From Desarmillaria ectypa (taxonomy: Eukaryota > Basidiomycota > Agaricomycetes > Agaricales > Physalacriaceae), in contig JAUDYN010000007.1 in NCBI GenBank assembly GCA_030407005.1, forward strand, positions 1,488,001-1,552,000: a stretch of DNA of 64,000 nt, in the 5' to 3' direction. A program made the translations under genes and the position numbers. Under the pieces are notes generated by a model. That model saw nothing but the letters and a program-made list of their open reading frames with translations, did not search any database and was not told the origin of the DNA. This document shows positions 36,540-46,680 of the stretch, piece after piece. The first letter of the stretch is position 1. Each line of letters begins with the position of its first letter.

Positions 36540-39000
36540 ACATGATTGAGCAAGGGGAATCAAACTCTTGTTGACCTAATCTTTTGCCTCCTCTATTTTG
36601 GTCATAGGTGGCACCACTTTGTTAGTAGGCTCTACTGACCTAATATCCTTGAAGTCCTTTCTCCTAGGACAATCCTTTGCCAGGTGACCTTTCTTATCAC
36701 ACCTGAGACACCTTCCTTCTGCTTTCTGTCAATTGATCTCCATGGGCTTTCCCAATCCTCTGTATATCATCTACCTACCAGTTCCAGCATCCCAACTCAC
36801 TCCCATATTAGCAGTCAGTTTTTGGGCTGAGGAACTTGTCACCCCAGCAGCGGCTTTGCTGCTGGGTGCTATTATTGCTGGGAGTTGGGGCAGAAGTCCT
36901 TCTTCTGCCCATCCTAGGACATACCAGTGGTCTGGTCAAAGACCCACTTTTGCTGGCATTTCTCATACATTCATGAGATCTGCTCTTTCCATTCTGGGTA
37001 TGAGTGCAAGATGTTGACACCCATATTGGAGATGAAGGTTGTATGGGAGCTTAGTACTCCTAGTTAGACCACCTTCATCATGACACTGTGCTCATTCTCA
37101 TTGGTTCATTGGCCTGCCAATTTTGCCTCTTCTTCCAGCTTCTAGAAGTAATAAAAGGTGGGCTGCATTCTCATTCAGAGATTGAACATCCACTTCTCAT
37201 AGACTTCTTCAATCATGGAGTCTCTAAATTGATGAGAGACCATCTCAACAAAGTCATCCCAAATGGGATATCAAAAGTGGGCAGCAGTGCCATCATAAGC
37301 ATCACTGACCCAAAACTCAGGTCTCTTATAGACCCACCAGTCCTTGGCAGCCCCTTTAAAATGTGAGGTTGTAAATAGTACCAGGTGCAATAATACCTAG
37401 AAATAGTGTCAGAACACTTTAAAGTAGGCAATGCAATCACTGACAAAGCATTTAATGTCATCGTGATCCCCTTTGAATAGATTGGAGGTCTTTATGAGGA
37501 CTGGCTTGATACTCAAGTATAGAGCATCATCAGGCATGTTCCCAACTGGATTGAAAATAGGATCAAGAAGACCTTTCCCAGGGGGCAGTCTTAGGATTGA
37601 GTAACAATCCAGTCATAGACCGGGGTAGCCTCTGGCAGCTCTGTTGGTCTTCTTCTTTCAGGTTCCTTTCTCTTCTCATTCTCATGAAGATATTCTGCCA
37701 TCATCTTCTGAGTGGCTTCTTCCTCTGTGAGTTTCTCACACATCTTTCTTATGCATTGTTTTTTCTTGGCCAGTGCAGTCCTTGCTCACTGCCATATTTC
37801 CTTCACCATTTTCAGGATTGATGATAGTCCTGCAGGAGTGGAGTCTGTAGATGTCATTTCAGCTTTGGTGCTTTCTCCTATACCTGTGAATAAAAGATTA
37901 TCACTCTAGTAGGGATGGTAATCTTGTTGACATGCCTGATTGCATGGTGGCAAATCAGGCAGTGGTTGTGGTCTTGTGACCAGGGTGTTGGGAGGATAGT
38001 TAGAGATATTCATATATTGGGGTTGAGAATATCCCAGCCCACCATAGTGTCCATAGTCATATTTATTCCTCTCAAAGTTGGACATTGAGTCTATTCTCCT
38101 CTTGTTGGGTGAGCTCCAGTCACCATAACTGTCTAAGGGAGTGACCCAGCTCCCATCCTTCCTCTGCCATCCTTAGGCATAGCCTTGGTACCAAGTCACC
38201 AATAATGGGGTGATAAAGCTCCCAGTTCCTATTTGCATGGATTGTGGTGTTGGGGTTGGAACCCCATATTGGATTGCCCCTGTTGAGGGCCAGCCACTCA
38301 TCCATATTAGGATAAAGCTGTGGCCAGTCCATTCTGGCTTCAACATTGGCCCTTCAAAGTTCCCAGGTGGCAGATACAAGGAGGCTGAGTATTTGCTGAT
38401 CAATATTGGTGAGAGTAGGCCAGGTATAGTTAGTCTCTTCTGGGTTGAAGGGACTATCAGGGGGAAGGGGAATGGTCTTAGCTGTGGCATCAGAGCTTCC
38501 ATTGGAGTTGCTGGAGAGTTCGATAATAGAGAGTGAGGAGGAGGAGTTGGTTCCTCCTCAGGGCTAGAAATCTCGTTTCTGGGCTCAGGGTCTATACAGG
38601 TGGTTACAATCTATTCTGGGATCATTGGGGTGGAGGGCCCTGAAGTAGGGCTGGGCAGGGGTAGGGGAACAGAGATGACAGGGAAGGGAGTATGGGGGTA
38701 GAGGGTTCTCGATCTGAGACCAAATGTCCCATATGTATTCCTGAGCAGGGGTGATAGTGAATCATTCTAGCTGGTATGTGGCTGGTTCTGGGATTAAGAT
38801 GGTGTTCTCCTTGGAGGAGGAGGCAGCTGTAAAACATACCCAGGAGCAAGAGAGTGGAATTTCTTCTCAGATTCCCAATCAGGCAGAGGAAATCCTCTAG
38901 GGAAGGACATAGTTGGAGTGTCTTGGTGGGTGGAGAGGGAGTTGTGGTGAGCAGCAGGTTTGCCACTCTTATCATAGAAGTGTTCAGACTTCCTCTTTAC
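36540..39000 (-). pseudogene. Gypsy B gag with zinc knuckle
   Basis: The region between pol and the 5' LTR reads as a Pro/Ser-rich Gag on the minus strand, broken by stops. Its C-terminal CCHC knuckle is clear near 36665-36720: CLRCDKKGHLAKDCP, matching C-x2-C-x4-H-x4-C. The Gln/Gly/Pro-rich head lies near 38100-38970. Confidence 0.75.
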
Positions 39001-39161
39001 AGGTTACTATGAGAAGAGCAGTGAGGAGGACTAGTAGGGCTGTGCTGCCAATTGTGATGCTAAGAGAGATAGTTTTTCTGTTTTCTTGTTCTTCATTCAG
39101 CATTCATTGGTGCTTCTTTTATGGCTAGTATATAGGAAGTGGTAGGGGATCTTTTGACTAA

Positions 39162-39579
39162 TGTTACAGCCCTGTCTAACATGTGACTTGGGACATAAGC
39201 TATATTCTCTTGGGCTGTCTCATGTTTGGATAATCATCTGTTAATGAGATTAAGCTAAGTCTTTGATGTAGTGCAGTAGAAGATATATGAATGTAATTTA
39301 GTTGAAAGATAGAGTACAAAGATGAAAACTACTCTACTTATATACTGAAAGTACAGCATTATTAATAGATGAAATAATAAGGTTTCATGAGAAAACCTTG
39401 AGGAAGTCAGGTGATTATAGTCCAATAGGAGCAAACAAGAGTGACAATCATGGTGAACTGAGGTGGTTGTCAATAAAATGTGTTGATATGAAGTAAAGAT
39501 GGTGTAAGATGAGGACTGATTAGATAGGATGTGTCAATAATATGACTGGATAGGATAAGATAATGAAAAAATTGTAACA
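39162..39579 (-). repeat. 5' LTR of gypsy element B
   Basis: Begins TGTTACAGCC and ends TTGTAACA, with the TATA-like run CTTATATACTG in the middle as read on the plus strand. It is the partner of 31089-31506 and is directly followed by the GCAAT target duplication. Confidence 0.9.
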
Positions 39580-39584
39580 GCAAT

Positions 39585-40200
39585 TGTCATATTCTTTGCA
39601 ATGCAAATAGCATGTAGTGTCCAATCTATCTTGAAGGGCTTATACCAGGTATCAACAGGTACTCTCTGGTTAAGGTGAGCATCAGGGTTTGAGATATCTT
39701 TGAGTGGTGAGAACCTAGCTTTGTGCTGCTTTTTCTTCCACTAAAGGAAGGCAGTATTATCTTCTTCATTAGATACTTCTACCATAGAGACTTTTAGCCC
39801 TCTTTTTACCACCTAGATGCTAGTGGATCCTTCCTCTTCTTCAGCTGTATCAGTGCCCAATAGAGAGTAGTCAGGGTGGGATTCACTGTTTCTGGAAGAG
39901 CTGTTTCACATAGTAAAGGGTTGCTCTAGGACAGTGAGTAGAGCCTGGATTATCTGTTTGGACAGTTTGGCTTTTCCTTTTTCTTCTGGGCCTAGTGATT
40001 CACTCAAACCTTTCCTGGGGTTACTGACTCAGAAAGCAGTCACTTTTGCAGCATTGCTGAGAGTCTTTTGGATCATTTGGTCTTGGTGTCTTTTGACAAT
40101 TCCATTCTCTCTTTATCACCTTTCAGCTGCCAGGATTTTCCTCTTGCTTCAAGTCCTGATCTCCCAGCCAGTCTTCAAGCACAGCTTCTTCTTCATTCAA
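39585..40200 (-). pseudogene. Continuation of outer gypsy element A after the B insertion
   Basis: The sequence resumes element A: GTCCAATCTATCTTGAAGGG here matches GTCCAATCAACTCTGAATGG in element B near 35430, and further matching blocks run to about 39830. Homology then fades, and a LINE fragment begins. The 5' part and 5' LTR of element A are therefore missing, so A is truncated. Confidence 0.65.
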
Positions 40201-41235
40201 TGTGGGTCACATATGCTGTCATTTTAAGCTGCCAGTCTTTGTGAATACACCTGATTTCTCAAGGAATATTGTCAGTGCTTCTATGCCACTTTTTGTCCCA
40301 AGATGTCTAGCAAGTATAGGTCTCTGAATACTTTGTAGAGCCCATCTCAGTGTCCATTATATTGAGGGCATTCACAGATGATGTGGTCTTATATTTGCAT
40401 AGGCTCTCCATGTTGTGATATTCCAGTGATACAGCATATCTCAATATGCTTAGTAAGAAAGGAATCTGGAGGAAATAGGCAGAAAGTATTAGATTTAGTA
40501 GTAAATAGTATAAATACAAGGCATAAGCAGAGGAAGCTCCTTGTGAGTCTGTCTACCTAGTGACTAATAGTCTAATAGCTGGAGTGCAACTACATTCAAA
40601 TCACAATACTCCACAGGAACACTAAATATCTTCATGTGAGACAAAGTGACTGTAGTATTCACCTGTAAAGCAATGGCCAGTTCAACACTGGACCAAGTGA
40701 CTGAAGACTTCACATTTACCATGGAGATAGTAGAAGTGTATTGTGGGTTTTGAGGATGGTGCTATATGGTTAGAAGGTGTAAAGAAGCTGTTTTTGAGGC
40801 TGTTTTTCTATGCTCTTATCCAGTCTCTTTTCAGTTTCTCCTTAGATCTCTGAAGAGTGTTTGATCTGCTCCCTGCAACTTTAGCTTTGAGCTCCACTGC
40901 CTCCTCAGCTAGCTCATCAGCTCTTTCATTCCTCTGGATCCCTGGATCTCTGTGTGGCCTGGTGCCCATGCCAGTTCCACACTGCAGTCTTTATCCTCTA
41001 GAAGCTTGTGTATCCTTTTGTTGAATATGATGCAAAATGACTGCCCTGGTTTGGAGTGAATCAGAGCACTATCCACTGACAGAATTCTTCAGATGAATGC
41101 CTCCCTTGACTATTGTAGAACCCAATTCTTGTCACATTTTTGTGCTACAAGGGCTGAAAAGTAGAACAAGTGCATTTGCAGTGCATATGATACTTGCTGT
41201 GTATTGCTCCTCAAGCTGCAAAACAGGAACAGAGT
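40200..41235 (-). pseudogene. 3' fragment of a LINE-type retrotransposon (RNase H end)
   Basis: Minus-strand reading gives an RNase H tail: ELAWAPGHTEIQGNERADEL followed by AEEAVELKAK (about 40880-40990), then KLKRDWIRA and, after a gap, LVQC-TGHCFTGEYYSHFVSH with HEDI-CSCGVL (about 40590-40660). The end is ARHLGTKSGIEALTIFLEKS then GVFTKTG (about 40230-40320). This order (WxPGHxxIxGNExAD, then RTGHxxxGEYY, then CxCG) is typical of the C-terminus of fungal Tad/I-like non-LTR elements. In-frame stops are present and no RT part is seen, so it is a 5'-truncated, decayed copy. Confidence 0.75.
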
Positions 41236-41611
41236 GTTGGAATTTGAGAGTTAAGCCAAGATGATGGCAATCTGGCATCATGCCAAACTTGCTAATTAAG
41301 AGAGAAATATTAAGAAACTTGTAAAAGATTCTAGTAAATTAGCATTTAGTATATAAGTAGGTACAGTAGTGTACATCTGCATGCATTTGGAGAGCTCAGC
41401 CAAGCACAATACTATTGGCCTGACACTGCACATATACTAACTGGGAACAAACTGATCTATTTATCCCCTGTTTTTCACAACACAGAGCTTAAGTGAAAAA
41501 AACTGTAGTTTGGCCACAGAGCTGCACCAGAATAATGGTCCTCTGCAGGTTAGTGAATGGTCACTATAGCTACTGTGGTAGCCTGGTAGTGCACATTCTC
41601 AAATTCCAACA
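41236..41611. repeat. LTR-like element with 15-bp perfect inverted ends
   Basis: A 376-bp block beginning TGTTGGAATTTGAGA and ending TCTCAAATTCCAACA, an exact 15-bp inverted repeat. It has the TG...CA ends of an LTR, an internal AGTATATAAGTAGG TATA run and no coding capacity. The flanks (CAGAG and GATCT) do not match as a target duplication. A solo copia-type LTR is most likely; a small non-autonomous inverted-repeat element is possible. Confidence 0.6.
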
Positions 41612-41650
41612 GATCTAAGCAGTCATAGTCATATAAATCTGTATGAGTTT

Positions 41651-41861
41651 TGTTGTAATGAGAGCAAGGAGAATGTAGAAAGGATAGTAAAAATACTACC
41701 TCTCAAGCAAGAGGTGTCCTACTTAAATACATATTGCATTACTTCTAGAACTTACTATGAAATACTATGTATATCCACTTTTACAGTCCAAAGTTGATTC
41801 TGCTGAGTAAGCTAATCCTTCAAGTACATTCTAGTACTTGCTCAGGATTGCTATCCCAACA
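41651..41861 (-). repeat. 3' LTR of the copia element
   Basis: A 211-bp LTR with ends TGTTGTAATG...ATCCCAACA on the plus strand. The inner border is followed by CTCTCCCTC (41862-41870), which on the element strand is the purine tract GAGGGAGAG used to prime plus-strand synthesis. Confidence 0.9.
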
Positions 41862-42018
41862 CTCTCCCTCAATTCCAAGCTCCTAGAATACCTGCAGATA
41901 AATATTCATGTAATGGTCTTGGTAGCCCTTTAGTGAATATATCTGCTAAGTTCTCCTCTGATGTGCAATGCTGAACTTTGACTTCATTTGAAGTCATGTG
42001 CTTGTGAATGAAGTGATG

Positions 42019-45000
42019 TCATATATCTATGTGCTTCAATTGCATGTGGAATATGGGGTTCTCAGTGAATTTGATTGCTGACTGATTATCGACAAAAATA
42101 GTGATTGCATCATCAGGTGGTAATCCTAATTTTGTTAAAATTGCCTGCAACCATATTACTTCTTGGGTTGTGTATGAAAGGGCCATATATTCTGCCTCCA
42201 TAGTGGATAGAGCTACAGTGGGCTGTTTCTTTGAACTCCAAGTAACAGCTCTCCCTGTATAGATACAGACATAACTAGATGCTGATCTTCTATCTGTCCT
42301 GTCTTCTCCCCAGTCTGAATCTGAGTAGAATATCAGTTTATCTGTAGTCCCTCCATATGTGATTCCAAAATCCAGAGTCCTCTTCAAGTAACAGCAAACT
42401 TATTTCAGAGCTGTAACATGCTCAGCAGCCAGATTTTGTATGTATTTGCCTAATTCTGTGATAGCATGTGCAATATTAGGCTGAGATCCATTGGCTGCAT
42501 ACATCAGAGATCTGACACCAGTATGGTAATATTGCCTGGTGGCTGTGTCAGCGCTTCAGGGATCATCTTCAGGAATTTTCTCTAGCCGTACATTTGGGTC
42601 CATAGGCATTTTGACTGGTTTGCAGTCTTTCATGCCTATTTGCTCGAGTACCTTCAAAATATATGCCTTCTGTGATAAGGTAATGGTACCCTTCTCCCAA
42701 TTCCTGTCTATCTTCATGCCCAATATATATTGAATCTCCCCCATGTCTGTAACATTTAGCTTCTTCTTAAGCTCTTCCTTCATAATAGACATGGTTTCAT
42801 CATCTGGGGCAAGCAGTGTCATATCATCTACATGCACAGCTACAATTATAGGACCAGAATCCATCTGTCTGATATACACACATTGATTGCTAATCAATCT
42901 TGTGTATCTGAGTCCCAAAAAGGTAGCATTTAATTTCTCATTCTAAACTTGGCCAGATTGCTTGAGTCCATATAATGTCAACTTGAGGTGTGCTGCCTTG
43001 CCACTCTCATCAGAATATTCGGGTGGCTATACCATATAAATAGATTCATTGAGCTTTCTATTTAAGTAGGCTCCAATGACATCCATTCCATGAATAATCA
43101 GGTTTCTTTGTGCGGCAATAACCATAAGTAGGCAGAATGTGTCCAGCCTAACTACGGGTGCATATGTCTCAAAGAAATCAATTCCGGGTTTCTGTGAAAA
43201 TCCTTTCGCAACAAGTCTGGCTTTGTGCCTGGTGATTTTCCCATCACCATCTCTTTTCAGCCTGTAGGTCCACTTGCAATCAACAAGCAATCTATCCTAA
43301 GGTAATTCTTCCAGCTGCCATGTGCCTAGAGAAGTCAATAGATTATATTCTTCATCCATTGCTTTCTTCCAATGATGCCAATCTGGCCTTGTTTTAGCTT
43401 CTTCAAGACTTAATGGCTCATCACTGAGGTTATCTGCAGTCTCCCCCACACATGCATATTCTACTGCAATATTTGCAGTCTCCAGTGGTTCCTTTGTTAC
43501 TTCCTGCTGCTTCTCTGGCAATTTTGTGCCTCGTGAGGCTGGATTGTTAAGAAACTGGTAACTTCATAAGGCTACTGATGCAATCTGGACCGATTTGTCA
43601 CATGGCTGAATCACCTTCCCACACCATACAGGTAACTTTGATTTAGTTGCTGGGTCATCAAGGGGCATTTTCCCTTTTGTTTCAGCATTCCCAGCACCTG
43701 TGGATTTGTCCAAAATATCATCATTTCCATCCAGAATCTGCTCAACTTTGCTCCCTGACTCCCCCTCAAGCAGTGGAGGATGGGACACAATGTATTCATC
43801 ATTGTTAGCATTTAGAATGCTCTCTTCAGGGAATATAACATTTCTTGAGGTCTGAATCTGCCTAGTCTGTGAGTTGTAGTATCTCCAGGCTCTTGATTCA
43901 TCTGTAAGACCTGTAAAGATAAATTCCCTTGATTTTGGGTCAAGTTTTGACCTTTTGTTATCCTGTTGCAACACCCAGCACTTTGTTCCGAATTCCTGGA
44001 GTGTTGAAATATCTGGTTTTGTTCCACAAAACACTTCTTCTGGAGTTAGATCACTTTTGATGGCTCTGGTTAGTGATCGGTTCTTCAAATATGTGGCATA
44101 TGCCACTGCCTCAGGCCATAAAAATTTTAGCAAGTGATGTTCTTCTAGCATGGCACAAGCATGCTCCACAAGAGTCCAATTGACTCTCTCAGCGACTCTA
44201 TTTTGGGATGGAGAATATGTGGCAGTCAGTTCCAACTGGATGCCATTGCTCTGGAGGTATTCCTTCACCTCCTCATTGATATATTCCTTCCCATTATCAA
44301 TCCTTATAAACTTCAGATCCCTTCCAGTGTGGACTTTGATGTATTTTTGGTAATGCTGAATCTTCTTTTAAATTTCTGTACCCTGTTTCGACTTTAGAAA
44401 ATACAACATTGTCCTCTGGGATTTCCCATCTGTGAAGCTTATGTAATATCTTTCTCCATGGATACCCTAAGTTCGGGCTGGCCCCCATAAGTCCAAAAAT
44501 GTCATTTCACCTATTTCAGTATAATTCCTTTCAGCTTCTTGCAGAAATGGCTCGGCATGATGTTTGGCCTGTATGCAGGCTGCACAATCCTTCTGGGGCA
44601 CTGCCAACTCATCCACATCCATTCCCTTGACCATTTTCTTCCTAAATAGTCTCTTTACTGATCCCATGTTCAAGTGGCCCATTATCTGATGTCACTTCTG
44701 CCATGATCAGGCTGGTTTTGTCACATGGGCCTGGGTTATTTCTGATGCAATAATATCTAGGCTATACAGCTTTGATACTTTATCTCCATGGCCAATCCTT
44801 TTACCACGTGATGAGATAATATCCATCTGGGATTCTTTGAATTTGAGTTCAAACCTAGCATCTATGATATGCCCTAATGATATAAGATTGAATGGTGTTT
44901 CAGGGCAATGAATACAGTCCTTTAGAGTGACTGCAGTGGTCTTCTCTCCTTCAACCATTTTAATCTTAACTGTTCCTCTTCCCAAGCCTTTTGACCTTCC

Positions 45001-45915
45001 TACACTAATAACTTCATGTCCTGGGGTCTCAACATAGTCAGAAAAATGCAATCTATTCTTGACTATATGCTTGGTGGTGCCTGAGTCTCCAATCCATGAT
45101 GACCCTGCAAGTGCAGTAGGTGTGATGTCTTTTGCCCAAAATGCATAATCTTCTTCATCAGAATCTGACTTGGCAACATATGCCTGAGTCTGGCCCTTTC
45201 CTTTCCCCTTCCATTGCTTTCTGGGATTCTTCTTCCCATTTGAGTAATTGGCCTTAATGTGGCCAGTTTCTCCACATCCATAACATGTGATTTTCGGGTT
45301 AAACTTCTTGCCATATGCTGCAAGTGTTGTCATTGGGTCAGAAGTCTTTTCCCACAATCGGATGTCTTCTTAGAGAATTCAGGAGATCAACTTGTATGAA
45401 TCCTTCAAATCTGCAGTATCCACTGATGAAATGAATGAATTCTATGATTCTGGAAGTGATGTAAGCAGTGTGATTGAGAAGTCCTCCTCCTCAACAGTCT
45501 GCTTAAGGGATGCCAGCTCCTCCTGGTAGGACCTCATAGTCCTAATATGCTCCTGTATGTTTCCTCCTTCTTCACACTGAGCTCTAAAGAATTTCCTTCT
45601 CACAAGGACAATTCCCATGGGTCCCCTTGACTCATACATGTCCTTCAGAGCTTTTCAGGCTTCTGCCAAAGTCTTAGAACCAGCAATATACACCAGCGGG
45701 CCATCCAAAACCTGCAGCCTTATTGTTGAAAGAGCCTTCCTATCGCTCTTCTTCCAATCTGCCACCAGTGCTGCTTCTGCTGGGGCCACAGAGCTTCCAT
45801 CAGCATAGTCAATTAGACCTAAATCGGTTAGTATATCGATCATCTTGACTTTCCATGTTGGGTAGTTTTCTGGGCCCTTAAGGGGTTCAATCCTATACAT
45901 GGACTGGCTATCCAT
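42019..45915 (-). pseudogene. Copia gag-pol polyprotein, interrupted by stops
   Basis: It starts with an ATG at 45913-45915 (MDSQSMYRIEPLKGPENYPT). Gag has a UBN2-like capsid region with a TGA after KTLAEA. The zinc knuckle CYGCGETGHIKANY (about 45240-45285) has Tyr in place of the last Cys. The protease site WIGDSGTTKHI (about 45070-45100) and the pre-integrase GHLNMGSVKRLF follow. Integrase reads as ATYSPSQNRVAERVNWTLVE. RT reads as DCKWTYRLKRDGDGKITRHK with KGFSQKPGIDFFETYAPVVR and the box VAVHVDDMTLLAPDD (about 42800-42850). RNase H reads as FYSDSDWGEDRTDRRSASSY and VALSTMEAEYMALSY. At least five interruptions prevent a full product. Confidence 0.9.
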
Positions 45916-45983
45916 TTGGTTCTATGTGTGTATGTAAAGTATGAGAGTGCAAAGTTGGTGATGATGTAAGTAGTTCAGTTAGG

Positions 45984-45999
45984 GCTGGGGCCCATAACC
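45984..45999 (-). other. Copia primer-binding site, half-tRNA type
   Basis: Immediately inside the 5' LTR the element strand reads GGTTATGGGCCCCAGC. As I recall it, Drosophila copia has an almost identical site and is primed by a fragment cut from the anticodon stem-loop of initiator Met tRNA, not by the tRNA 3' end. The 16-base block directly abuts the LTR end. Confidence 0.7.
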
Positions 46000-46209
46000 T
46001 GTTGTAATGAGAGCAAGGAGAATGTAGAAAGGATGGAAAAATACTACCTCTCAAGCAAGAGGTGTCCTACTTAAATACATGTTGCACTACTTCTAGAACT
46101 TACTATGAAATACTATGTATGTCCACTTTTACGGTCCAAAGTTGATCCTGCTGAGTAAGCCAATCCTTCAAGTACATTCTAGTACTTGCTCGGGATTGCT
46201 ATCCCAACA
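46000..46209 (-). repeat. 5' LTR of the copia element
   Basis: A 210-bp LTR with the same ends as 41651-41861. It keeps CpG at two places (ACGGTCC, CTCGGGA) where the other LTR has CA (ACAGTCC, CTCAGGA). It is followed by the AGTTT target duplication at 46210-46214. Confidence 0.9.
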
Positions 46210-46214
46210 AGTTT

Positions 46215-46680
46215 GAACATAGGAATACTTGGAATAAAATCTGCTCTGGCATTGCCTGTCATGCTGAAGGTGTTGTGGTGCGAAAATAGGTCAGGAGGCC
46301 GTGTCACGAAGCCCAAAAGATTCGGACAACAAAATGGAAAATCCATTGATTTTGTTCAGACGAAATGCAACCTCTGCCAATTTTCTTTATTTTTGTCTGG
46401 ATGACTATGGCCTGACATGACTTGCCTGCCTTGTTCGAGGTTGATTGACTCCAAACCAGTCTGGATCAGGCTATTTTGGATACCCTGAGACATAGCCTTA
46501 ACATATTCGCTGACTTCATGCACCAAGTTGTGTCCAAAACGTTCGTGCTGTGGCATGGCATCAACCTATTTTGTGCACTGAGGTACACTCGAGCCTTCGC
46601 AAAATTTCTTCAATTTCGTCCCAATAAAACACGGAAAACTGCGGAGGAAACATAGAAACAGCTCGTCAGGCTGAGTACGA
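46215..46680. other. Unassigned stretch at the right edge of the island
   Basis: CpG-normal DNA. On the minus strand a protein-like run is seen (RSFPCFIGTKLKKFCEGSSV, then a stop, then ERFGHNLVHEVSEYVKAMSQ and GIQNSLIQTGLESINLEQGR). It is not recognised and has no good gene model. Confidence 0.3.

Larger units (their letters stand above)
31089..39579 (-). mobile_element. Complete but inactive Ty3/gypsy chromovirus (element B)
   Basis: An 8.49-kb LTR retrotransposon bounded by two 418-bp LTRs (TGTTA...TAACA) and flanked by a 5-bp target duplication GCAAT at 31084-31088 and 39580-39584. It is oriented on the minus strand, so the 5' LTR is at 39162-39579. Internal order: Gag, zinc knuckle, protease, RT, RNase H, integrase, chromodomain. 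It is inserted in the protease/pol part of element A: joining A across the insertion restores a continuous homology to B's own sequence at about 35.3-35.6 kb. All frames carry stops. Confidence 0.92.
41651..46209 (-). mobile_element. Ty1/copia retrotransposon, structurally complete, coding region broken
   Basis: A 4.56-kb element with LTRs at 41651-41861 and 46000-46209 and a 5-bp target duplication AGTTT (41646-41650 and 46210-46214). It is oriented on the minus strand. A primer-binding site and a purine-rich tract lie at the expected inner borders. The LTRs differ at about nine positions by eye, so this is the youngest insertion in the island, and it keeps more CpG than its neighbours. Confidence 0.93.
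23830..46214. repeat. CpG-depleted nested retrotransposon island
   Basis: About 22.4 kb of AT-rich sequence in which CG dinucleotides are nearly absent from 24 to 41 kb and rare in the copia element, while both flanks are CpG-normal. It contains at least three gypsy elements, a LINE fragment, an LTR-like element and a copia element. Every coding frame is interrupted. Many Arg codons appear as Trp or stop, the outcome of CpG to TpG change (for example DYWKLN where gypsy reverse transcriptases have DYRKLN). Confidence 0.9.

Noticed and set aside
23830..46214. CRISPR-like or satellite array in the AT-rich region
   Set aside because: Repeats here are long LTR pairs and domain-level homologies; no short direct repeats with regular spacers were found.
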